A stretch of 48,941 nt of DNA, from positions 1 to 48,941 of the forward strand of contig RWJK01001564.1 of NCBI GenBank assembly GCA_004335835.1. Reading direction: 5' to 3'. The notes under the pieces were generated by a model that was not told the origin of the DNA, made no database searches, and saw only the letters and a list, made by a program, of their open reading frames with translations. Source of the DNA: Scenedesmus sp. ARA3 (Eukaryota; Chlorophyta; Chlorophyceae; Sphaeropleales; Scenedesmaceae). Positions 29,902-41,000 of this stretch are shown here, in pieces (within the stretch, counting starts at the first letter, position 1; each line of letters starts with the position of its first letter). The position numbers were made by a program, and so were the translations under genes.

Positions 29902-31567
29902 TCAGCAGAGCCGTGTGTCAGACTGCAGCGGCGGTTGCTGTTGATTTTGTCAGCAGCGCAGAGCTTGTTCCTTATAACCGTATCTACCAGAGTTGCTCCC
30001 TGTGTGGACAGAGATATTGATTCCCAGCAGGATGGCAAATTGATCTTGATTCAGAGTGCTGGGCCCCTGTGGGCAGCACTGGCGGTTGCGTATGCAATTG
30101 CATACATTTGAATGTACAGTCAGTTGCGTAGTAGTACATAATTCCATTGCATGTTTCAGGCAATGATAGATGTACAGTGGTACATGCTGATACCAGTGCT
30201 GTTATTTTCTGCTGCAAATGCAGGCAACATGGTTTGAAGCTTCTGCTGTCAAGTTTGAAGCAGCCCCAGCAGGACTTGCTCAGCCTTGCCCAGTCAGTGA
30301 CTGACACACAATCAGGCATGTGCTGGTCTGTAGACTTCTCTAGTCGCTTGCCCTTATTGTATGGCCGGACTGCGGCAATATGCAGAGGTGCAGAGAGCTG
30401 GGTGCAGTGTAGTACCAGTAGTATTCATTGCTGCTGGTTCTGCGAGCAAGTGCTACTGCAGTAGCCCAGGGAAAGGGCTTGTGCTGTTACAATGCCAGTG
30501 CTGTCTCTGCAAGAGCTGTTGTGTCTGCTGCTGCAGCTGCTGTAGTACAGTGACAAGTGTTGTTGCCAGTGTCTGCTGCGCACACTGATATTTGAGTGGG
30601 CATCGCTGTTGCTGCTGCTGCGGCAGCTTGACAGCGGCATTGACTGGTGGTGGTGGCGTAGGGTGTTGCTCTGATTGGTTGGTACACAATAGATTGACTG
30701 CTTGAGGTGTCTTATTGTTTTTACTTGCAGTGATTCTCCTGCAAGCAACCAGCTGCAGAAGCTGGTCTCACTGTGCTGCAAGCACCGAGTGGTGCTTTGC
30801 ATGTTTTTTTTTGTTTTTTCAGCGTTGCGTTGGTGTTGCTGCGACCAGGGGAGGATGGATGGCCTCATTGTCTAGTGCATCCTCCGCCCTGTATGAGTTG
30901 AGGTCTTCGTAAAATAATCAGTTGGGGTTCTCCTGAAGTGTAATGACTTGCTGTTGTGGGGATCGTTCTGACGCCTTGTGAAAACACAAACTGCTTGTTC
31001 CACTACTGTACACACGGTGCCTGCATGCATGTATAGATATTAGTTAAAATCCTGTGAAAAATGACAGCATCAACAACGACAATAGGCTACACTCTACGTT
31101 GTGATCTACCAGTGGTACTGTAGAACTACATGCACGTTATCAACATCGCCTGTTGTGCAGTGAACATACAATATCAACCGACGCACATCATATAATCTGC
31201 TACTAAGGGAGGTGACATGTATCCTCATAGACCAAGGAGGTATTCTCAATGCACATAACTCATCCCATTCAGTCACTCGAAGGTGACAATGGGGAGCGCT
31301 GAGCGCCCGTTGTCTGATTAAGGACGACAAAATTTACATATGGCCATACATGGTCAATAGGACAGTCAACTTTGAATGACAGCGGTGTACAGCGGTATGT
31401 AGCAGTACAGCAGGCATACACACACCCCAATACATGAAATTTACACTACTGCCCCTCCTGCTTCTTGCGAGGAAAATATAAACCACACACAACTGTGTTG
31501 AGGTTGACAACCATGGAGTCACTGACAAGGTGTCACTACCAGGACTACGGCTGACTGCAAGAGCGCT
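29902..31567. other. Intergenic, no supported gene
   Basis: Downstream of the MARVEL-like gene. The stretch 30420-30620 is rich in TGCTG/CTGCAG and gives overlapping open frames in several phases on both strands, a low-complexity artefact. The stretch 30900-31560 is relatively AT-rich and has no exon-like features. Confidence 0.4.
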
Positions 31568-31775
31568 GAAGACCGTCAGTGCCGTTGCCCCCAAAAGGCA
31601 TCATGGCCTTTTGGGACGGCGCTGACCAGGTGTTGTTATGAATGCAGGTAATGCAAAAGACACGTAGGAGCAGAAGCAGGAGCTGCACATGCTTGTAATC
31701 TGAGGTTCAGCAGCCATGGTGGCCTTTTTGGGGACCACTTCTAGCCATGTGAGTACTCATTATGCTGCATCTACT
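31568..31775. mobile_element. Second copy of the MITE-like element, lacking the left inverted repeat
   Basis: The stretch from GAAGACCGTCAGTGCCGTTG through CGCTGACCAGGTGTTGTTATGA and AGGAGCAGAAGCAGGAGCTG to TCTGAGGTTCAGCAGCC matches 597-790. The right arm is present with a 3-base insertion; the 34-bp left arm is not. The inner hairpin is CCCAAAAGGC...GCCTTTTGGG here versus CCCGAAG...CTTCGGG in copy 1, so pairing is kept despite base changes. Confidence 0.65.
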
Positions 31776-32154
31776 TGAAATGATTGGCCTGCTTGCACGT
31801 TGTACCAATTTTATACTGACGCCTTGTCCAGAGTACTGCACTTTGTGGCCAATCCTGTAGCAGCAGGCAGCAGCACCTGGTCCACTGATAAACGTATACG
31901 GTGTTGCACCAAGCTGCGGTGCAAAACTCAAAATCACACCTCCTGGTCAAAAGGCATTCAATGCCGCACCCACCCTCCATGACAGCCCACCTGTCTTCAT
32001 GTAACAGTACGAAGTTTCCCGCAGCACGTAGGCATGTCGAGCAGATTACAGCCATTTGATATATCGTTGCAATCTCGTTGCCAATGGGACAGTGAGCAGG
32101 CCGTGGCTGTGGAGTTGTGGTGTCCTGGTGCGAGCCCTCTGCCACACAGTAGTC
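31776..32154. other. Upstream region of the leucyl-tRNA synthetase gene
   Basis: No exon is recognised. The frame of the synthetase stays open upstream to about 32056, but the residues before MAALCPPSN do not look like a targeting leader. The ATG at 32155 was preferred. Confidence 0.4.
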
Positions 32155-34325
32155 ATGGCAGCGCTGTGCCCTCCGAGCAATAAAACATTAGCACAACAAA
32201 ACAGCAGCGGCTTAAGTCAACGCCAATTCTCGCCCATGCGGGCGCTGCGCTGCTCGGGAATGCTTCGGCACTGCTCGGGGCCACTGCAGCAGCAGCTACG
32301 GTGCCTGCCTCTGCTGCCTCCCCAGTATGCTGCCAGACACGTCACTCGTGCTGCTGTAGATACCGTAGCACCTTCCAGTGCGTCTGCAGCAGCAGCTGAC
32401 GCCAGCAGCAGCCCTCAGGCCTCCTCAGCCTACCCTTTTGCTGAGATTGAGGCGAAATGGCAGCAGTATTGGGAGGAGCAGCAGACATTCAGGACACCGG
32501 AGGAGGTAGATACCAGCAAGCCAAAGTACTACGTGCTGGACATGTTCCCGTACCCCAGGTGAGCTGCAGGGTGGCGCGATTGTGCAGCTGGCAACAGCAG
32601 CAATGGTGGCAGCAGCAGCACGTCTTTTACATGGGGCAGACACCTGAGACAGCAGTGATGCTGATATTTGGGCTCAAAATATCTGCGACAAACAGCCTGA
32701 AGCTATAGCTGGGGCCGCAGCAAGTGCTACGGGCAGCAGTGAGACACCTAAGTTGGGCTGGCAGGCTAGGCTGCTACAGTTGGGCTCAGCTGCAGCATGT
32801 TTGCTGTCATCTTGCAAACCTCCTGGGCAGTTCTATGCATTACCATATAGAGCATGAAGCAAGCACCCACAGCAGTGCATCAGCCGGTCAACGAGCAAGA
32901 GCGTTGACACTGCGCGAGAACTGAATGACTTAGCGGGTGTGTTGCTGTGGCGAATCCGTCCCAGCAGCAGTGTGCCAGTGTCCTGTAATATGACAGTTTT
33001 AGGCATGGTAAATGCACAACTGCGCAATGCTGGTCCAGAAGCCCCCCTGCCCGAAGGCTTCTGGCGCTCCAAGTGGGCTGATCACGCAGCCTGTGCGCAT
33101 ATGCATCTGTTAGGCAGCAGCAGCAACAGCTGCAGAACCAGCAGCAGCACAAGCAGCCCCCTTTCTCCATAGCAGTCGTGAGGTTGCGCTACGTGTCTTA
33201 CACGTCTTCTGATGGTAGTACATTCTCTCCTGCACATCACGTTACATTTCCGCAGCAACGCTGGCCTGCACGTGGGTCACCTGGAGGTTTGCACCGCCAC
33301 AGCCATCCTCGCAATGCAAAGTATGCTGAGGTGACATCCTGTGTTGTATCTGCTGCGTTGCAGTGGTCCCCGCCTGCACATGGGCCACCCCTGAGGGTTA
33401 CACCGTCATACACCGCCACAGACATCTTCGCAATAAAACACTTGCAACTCAACATCTGCTTGACAAATGTGTCATATCTGCTGTGTTGTATCTGCTGCAT
33501 TGCAGTGGTGCTGGCCTGCACGTGGGTCACCCGGAGGGTTACACCGCCACTGACATCCTTGCACGCTACAAGCGCATGAAAGGGTTCAATGTGCTGCACC
33601 CTATGGGCTGGGACGCCTTTGGATTACCAGCGGAGCAGTACGCGCTGCAGACTGGCACACACCCAGCAGTGACGACGCAGAAGAACATCGACAGGTGAGA
33701 AGTTTGGTGTGAATTCCGGTGAGAAGCTGGGTGTGAAGCTTGATGGGCTGTCCCCGACTAGGCTGCCGGCTCAGTACAGCAGTACGCGATGCACATCGGT
33801 ACACACTCGGCGGTGACGACGCAGAAGAACATCGACAGGTGCAGAGTGTGAAGTTAGGTCAGCAGTTTGCTGTGATGTTTGCTGTGGAGTTTGCTGCAGT
33901 GTGTGTTGTGGTGTGTTTGACCTGCCAGCCGAGCAGTGCGCGCTGCAGACAGGCACCCAGTGCTGGGTGATAATGCAGGTAGGTGTGCATTCATGTGAGA
34001 AGTTGGGTGTGAAGTCTGGTGGGAAGTTGAGTAGGAGGTTGTATGTGAAGCAGGTGTGGTGGCAAGTGACTGCGTCTGGAGTTGCGGGTGAGCTGACTGC
34101 ACAAATGCTAATGGCACAAATGCTCACTGCTCATAAGCAAGCCGGATTCAGCTGCACCAGTGCAGTCAGTGCTTTGCCAAGTGGCACATGTCCTGACATT
34201 TTCTGCCGCTGCTGCTGCTGCTGCTGCTGTTATTTTTTGCAGGTTCCGCAGCCAGCTGAGGATGTTGGGCTTCAGCTATGACTGGCAGCGCGAGGTGGCT
34301 ACCACGGACCCGGCCTACTACAAGT

Positions 34326-34385
<60 letters not shown>

Positions 34386-34435
34386 NNNNNNNNNNNNNNN
34401 NNNNNNNNNNNNNNNNNNNNNNNNNNNNNNNNNNN

Positions 34436-34494
<59 letters not shown>

Positions 34495-34571
34495 TGTAGT
34501 CCTGTGTTGTTGCACTCCAGTGGCATGTTATCAGCCGTTGCACCACAGACCCGGCCTTCTACAAGAGAGGC

Positions 34572-34624
<53 letters not shown>

Positions 34625-36051
34625 CCCTGCCGCTCACCAGGTGTTTGTCCAGGCAGAGTTGCAGTCTTTGTGCTGTGCTCATCTCACCGCACTATCTTCC
34701 CGCTGTGAACTTCCTGCACAGGTGGACGCAGTGGATCTTCCTGCAGCTGTTCAAGAAGGGGCTGGCCTACCAGGCTGAGGTGCCGGTCAATTGGTGCTCT
34801 GCGCTGGGCACAGTGCTGGCAAATGAGGAGGTCATTGATGGCAAGAGCGAGCGCGGTGACCACCCCGTGGTGAGTCTGGAGGATTTGGTATTTGATGAAG
34901 ATCAATTCCTAAGAACTAAGCCTTAGGAGATCGCCCATTTGTGAATGGGCAGGGCTGGGCAGAGTGCTTGCAAATGAGGAAGTGATTGTTGGCAAGAGCG
35001 AGCGCGGCGACCACCCCGTGGTGAGTTTGAGAAAGTTTTTGCTGCCTTAGTAACATGTTACAACACAATGTGTGATACCAATGGCTGCAGGTGCGGCTGC
35101 CCATGCAGCAGTTATGCTGTGCATCACCGCCTACGCTGACCGGCTGCTGGAGGACCTGGACGAGCTGGAGCTCAACGTTTGATCCGAACCTCTAGATCAT
35201 GCTGGTTGTATGACTTTTTACACTGAGAAACCGTGAATCTTGCTGCTTCTGACCATTTCATCCATATTGTGTGCAGGTGCGGCTGCCCATGAAGCAGTGG
35301 ATGCTGCGCATCACAGCTTATGCTGACAGGCTGCTGGAGGACCTTGACGAGCTGGACCTCAATAAACATCAGGAAAAAAAACTATTTGTTGCTGGTTTTA
35401 TTAGTTTCTTATTGACAAATCGTCGACCTTGCTGCTTTTGACTATTTTATCCCTTTGTCTGCAGGTGCGGCTGCCAATGAAGCAGTGGATGCTGCGCATC
35501 ATGGCTTATGCTGACAGGCTGCTGGAGGACCTTGATGAGCTGGACGTCAACTTTTTTTTCTCAAATTTCTCAAAACATAAGTCATGAAACCCTCTCAGAA
35601 ACCCCCAGCAACCGTACAACTGGCTGCTCAAGGCACCGCTGCAATCTCATTGCTGTTTTGCAGGTGCGGCTGCCCATGAAGCAGTGGATGCTTCGTATTA
35701 CGGCCTATGCTGACCGGCTGCTGGAGGACCTTGATGAGCTGGACTGGGCCGACAGCATCAAGGACATGCAGCGCAACTGGATCGGGCGCAGCGAGGTGTG
35801 TGGTTTTGGTTTCTGCTTCAACGTTATGCAGCAGGGTTTGCGGATACGCCGACGGTTGAGTGGGGTTGTGTGACAAGGGTATGATCTGTTCAGCAGTAAA
35901 GTTGGGCTACTAGCCCAGCGGCTAGGCTGAGCTGCGTGCATTGATTATATAGGACGCCAGACGTATTTGTTTTATATGCCTTTGCAAGAGTTTGGGCTGT
36001 GTTGGCTGACACAGCATCTCTCTTTTAATGGCTCCTGGCCATGACAACCCA

Positions 36052-36104
<53 letters not shown>

Positions 36105-36349
36105 GTACACGCTGCTGCTGCAGGGTGCTGAGGTGCACTTCAAGGTGCAGCCTGGGCAGGGCAGCAGCCTGGGCGCTGAGCAGCAGTTGAGCGTTTACAC
36201 CACGCGCCCTGACACGCTGTTCGGTGCTACCTACATGGTGGTGGCTCCAGAGCACCCGCTGCTGTCCCAGGTGCGGCAGTTGATGATGTTGATTTTTAAT
36301 AATGTTGTTGTAACATCACAAATGGTGGATAGCTGCCACATCTGCATTC

Positions 36350-36387
<38 letters not shown>

Positions 36388-38039
36388 TGTGGTAGCAGCA
36401 AGGGCTGACAATGTGCAGTTTTCAGCTGGCAGCTGAGCGTTTACACCACGTGCCCTGACACGCTGTTTGGTGCCACCTGCATGGTGGTGGCTCCAGAGCA
36501 CCCGCTGCTGTCCCAGGTGCGGCACGAATTGGATGCGGCGGGAAACGGAAGCGGTGTGTTAACTGGTGCTGCTGTTTAACCGAGGCGCAGCATCACACCC
36601 TGCTGATGTTCCTGCATCGCTTTTATTGCGATGACTGCTGCAACTCTTCCCCTTTTGTGACCCTGGTATGTACCTCTGGTGTGCCTGTGGTGTGTCTCCT
36701 GTTTCTGCTGCTGCGCCTGCAGGGCCTGGCGTCTGGCGGGCAGGAGGCTGCCGTGGCGTAGTTCGCGGATGTGTTTATGTGTGCTTATTGTGGCTGGCTG
36801 ATTTTTGTGGCTGGCTGATGCTTGTGGCTGCAGGGCCTGGCGTCAGGCGGGCAGGAGGCTGCCGTGGCTGAGTATGTGGCGGCGTTCGTGCATTGCACGC
36901 CTTTGTATTTAACTTTGTTGCTTCTGCATTGTCCGTTGGTTCCTGCTGGTGCTTGCAGGGCCTGGCGTCAGGCGGGCAGGAGGCTGCCGTGGCCGAGTAT
37001 GTGGCGGCTGCCATGAACAAGAGCGAGCGCGAGCGCAGCGAGCTGCAGAAGGACAAGACGGGCGTGTTCACCGGTGAGTCAACAACTAGGGTTTGGGGTT
37101 AGGGCTGAGGGTTTAGATGTGCCTGCGCCTCAACGCGAGCGCAGCGAGCTGCAGAAGGACAAGACTGGCGTGTTCACCAGTGAGTGAGCAGCACACTGCT
37201 GTTTCTGAGGGCACATGCGTTTCAAAGCATGCTTTTGGGGTTGAGTGTTGCATGTTAAATGTCAAGCAGTAACAGCTGGGATGGATGCGCTTGCCAGCAT
37301 TACACCATTCTGCAACACTGCACTGTTTTTTTCCGCTGCTTGTGCCATTCATCCTGCTAAACCGCGCTGCAGGCTCGAACGCGCTCAACCCCGCCACTGG
37401 GCAGCCCATCCCCATGTGGGTGGCGGACTACGAGCTCTCTGCATTTCCTTGCATCTTTAAACCCTGTCCGTACTGCTGCGCTAAACCGCGCCGCAGGCTC
37501 GTACGCGCTTAACCCCGCCACGGGGCAGCCCATCCCCATCTGGGTGGCTGACTATGTGCTCGGCAGTTACGGCAGCGGTGCTATCATGGCAGTGCCAGGT
37601 CACGACACCCGCGATTATGAATTCGCGGTGAAGTTTGGGCTGGATGTGAAGCGCGTGGTGTCACCGGTGACACCCGGTGACACTAGTGACGCCAGCAGCA
37701 GCAGCAGCAGCAGTGAGGCAGATGGGCTTCCGTTCTGTGAGCCTGGCGTGGCGGTGGCGAGCAGCAGCAGCGGCCTGGACATCAACGGGCTGGCTACGCC
37801 AGAGGCTAAGGCCAAGGTGAGTTACGCCGCTGTTGTTCTTGTGCTTGATTGTTTGTGTTGCAACGTTTTTTCACACAAGTTATTGCTGGGTGTGAAGCGC
37901 GTGGTGTCACCGGTGGCACCCGGTGACACTAGTGACGCGCTTCGGTCACCTGTTGGTCTGACGCGTGTGGGTGGGAGGGGGCTTGGGTTACATTTCGGGC
38001 GTGCAGGCACGCAACGGATTCATGCGGATGTGCGCTTGA

Positions 38040-38098
<59 letters not shown>

Positions 38099-41000
38099 GC
38101 CTGGTTGTCAATGGGCTGCCTACTGCAGAGACTAAGGCCAAGGTGAGGGTGCTGTCGAAGGAGTGTTTACTATGTTTTCTTTGACGCTGCTGTGTGTTTG
38201 ATTGTGCATGCTCTGCATATTTGCTCTGTATTGGATACCAGCAGTTGTGTGCCATCAGATCATTCACACAACCGCCGCTTCCACAATCTTCTGCCAATCA
38301 TCTCAGCAACATGACTGTGGGCTGTATCTTGTCAGCAGGATGTCCCACAGATCGGTCAACTACATGTCTCGAACCTCTGACCCTACACCATGCCTGTTCT
38401 ATCCTGCAACCTTTGCAGACCATCGAGTGGCTTGAAGCACAGGGCATCGGCAACCGAAAAGGTCCACTACAAGCTGCGTGACTGGCCCCCCCATGTGTTC
38501 AAGTTTCCAACAAACACCCTCAACCATTACCTTTGTCGTGCCTTTGCAGAGCATTGCGTGGCTTGAAGCACAGGGCATCGGCAGCCGCCAGGTCAACTGC
38601 AAGCTGCGAGACTGGCTCCTCATGTGTTCCAACCTCCACCCTCAACCGTACCTGTTATCTCTTTGGTCATTTCTTTCTTCTTTTTTTTGCAGAGCATTGA
38701 GTGGCTAGAGGCCCAAGGCATCGGCAGCCGCCAAGTCAACTACAAGTGGCAAGATCGGCTGTCCGCGTGTCACCATTCAACATGCATTCAAACCTTCATC
38801 CTGCTTTCTTTTGTGTTTGTGTCTGCCTGCAGACCATCGAGTGGCTTGAAGCACAGGGCATCGGCAGCCACCAGGTCCACTACAACCTGCGTGACTGGCC
38901 CCTCATGTGTTCAGGTTCCAAACAAAACCCCTCAACCATCACCATTTTTGTGCCTTTGCAGACCACTGAGTGGCTTGAAGCACAGGGCATCGGCAGCCGC
39001 CAGGTCAATTTCAAGCTGCGCAATTGGTTCCCATGTTTCTGAACCCCAAACCCTAAACCATGCCTGGTTTTTCCTGCAACATTTGCAGACCATTGAGTGG
39101 CTTGAGGCACAGGGCATCGGCAGCCGCCAGGTCAACTACAAGCTGCGAGACTGGCTCTTTGCAAGGCAGCGCTACTGGGGCGAGCCCTTCCCCCTCATCT
39201 ACCCTGAAGGGGGTGACGGCAGTGCTGTTGCCATTCCCGAGGATCAGCTGCCGCTGATGCTGCCCGAGACAGACCAGTTCAAGCCCAGCGGCACGCCTGA
39301 GAGCCCACTGGCGGTGATTGACAGCTGGGTCAACACGATTGACCCTGCCACAGGTGGGCAACTGTTGTGGTAGATTGTGGACTCTTGGTCTATTGATTGT
39401 AGCAGTGGTGGGAGTTCAAGCCGAGCGGCACGCCTGAGAGCCCATTGGCGGTCATTGACGGCTGGGTCGACACGGTAGACCCCGAAACAGGTGAGCGACC
39501 AATGTTTTGCTGGTGGATTGTTCGCCATTTTTAATGTATTGTGTGCAGCAGTGGTAGCAGTTCAAGCCCAACGGCCCGCATGAGAGCCCACTGGCGGTGA
39601 TTGACTCCTGGGTCAACCCCGCAACAGGTAAATGGATTGCGTGCCATTTTGAAGTTTATTGTGTGCAGCAGTGGTGACAATTCAAGCCCAGCGGCACGCT
39701 GCTGGTACTACCTGCGCTACATCAACCCTACAACCTCAGACGCTAATGGAATGCTTGTTCTGCAACGCTTGCAGGGAGACCTGCCACTGCTCTTTTCACA
39801 GGAATGGACTAGTCTTGACTCTTTGTGCTTTGCATCATCTGCTTGCAGGTGCACCAGCGCGCAGTGAGACCAGCACCATGCCGCAGTGGGCGGGCAGCTG
39901 CTGGTACTACCTGCGCTTCACTGACCCCACCAACCCCCTGCACGTCAGTGTCTTTTGTTTCAAATGTCTGTTTGCAGGTTGCCTGCGCGTCGAGACCAGC
40001 AATACAACTCTGTGTGATGTTGTGAAGGCTCCGCTCATCTGCATGACAAATACATCAATTTCTGCCCTGCAACGCTTGCAGGTGCACCAGCACGCCGCGA
40101 GACGTCAACTATGCCGCAATGGGCGGGCAGCTGCTGGTACTACCTGCGCTTCATCGACCCCACCAACAGCGGCAGCCTCGTAGACAAGCAGAAGGAGCAG
40201 TACTGGATGCCGGTGGATTTGTACGTGGGGGGTGCTGAGCATGCGGTGCTGCACCTGCTGTACGCGCGCTTCTGGCACAAGGTGGGTTTGGTTGTTGAGC
40301 ATCTGACCAGCTGTTATCCCTCTCATTGATTTGCCGCAGCTTGTTTTGTTTTGGTGCTGAGGGGCAGCTGCTGGTGGTATCTGTGGTTCAGTCAGCCCAT
40401 AGATGCAGGCTTAGTTGGGTTGACCAGCAGAAGGAGCAGTACTGAATGTGTGCAGAGGCCGGTGGATTTGTACGTGGGCGGGGCAGAGCATGCAGTGCTG
40501 CACCTGCTGTACGCGCGCTTCTGGCACAGGGTAGGGCATGGTTGCATGTTTGGTGGACTCTGCAGTTTAGCGAGGTGGCCTGAATTCTCGGCGTGCATGG
40601 CTGTTGCTTGCAGCCATGGCCTGCCCTGGCTGTGCAGTGCCATGAAATGTTACATAACATGTTGCATACTGCTGCTGGTGCTGCATAATTTGGGGTTGTG
40701 TCCGCCAAGGGGCTGTTTGCGTGCTGGTCAGCCAGGGCATGATCCTGGGGGAGGTGGAGTACAGTGTAACTCAAATCTTCAAAACCAACATGTTATGTAA
40801 CATGTCATAACGCTGCAGGTGCTTTTGGACCTGGGCGTGGTGTCCACCAAGGAGCCTTTTGGGCGGCTGGTCAGCCAGGGCATGATCCTGGGGAGGTGGA
40901 GTACAGCCCAGGCAAATTCACAAAACTAACATGTTATGTAACATGTCATAACACTGCAGGTGTTGTACGACCTCGGGGTGGTGTCCACCAAGGAGCCGTT

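Noticed and set aside
31771..32145. Minus-strand 124-codon frame just upstream of LeuRS
   Set aside because: Cys/Trp-rich unbalanced composition, overlaps the end of the MITE-like repeat, no similarity recognised.
34166..34682. Poly-Cys, poly-Leu, poly-Ala and poly-Gln open frames across the N gap
   Set aside because: Pure (CAG)n/(CTG)n microsatellite read in different frames across an assembly gap; located in LeuRS intron 3.
38419..39040. CRISPR-like array of regularly spaced repeats
   Set aside because: Repeats are ~65 bases of LeuRS exon 9 plus acceptor with intron spacers of variable sequence; a eukaryotic gene context, not a CRISPR.
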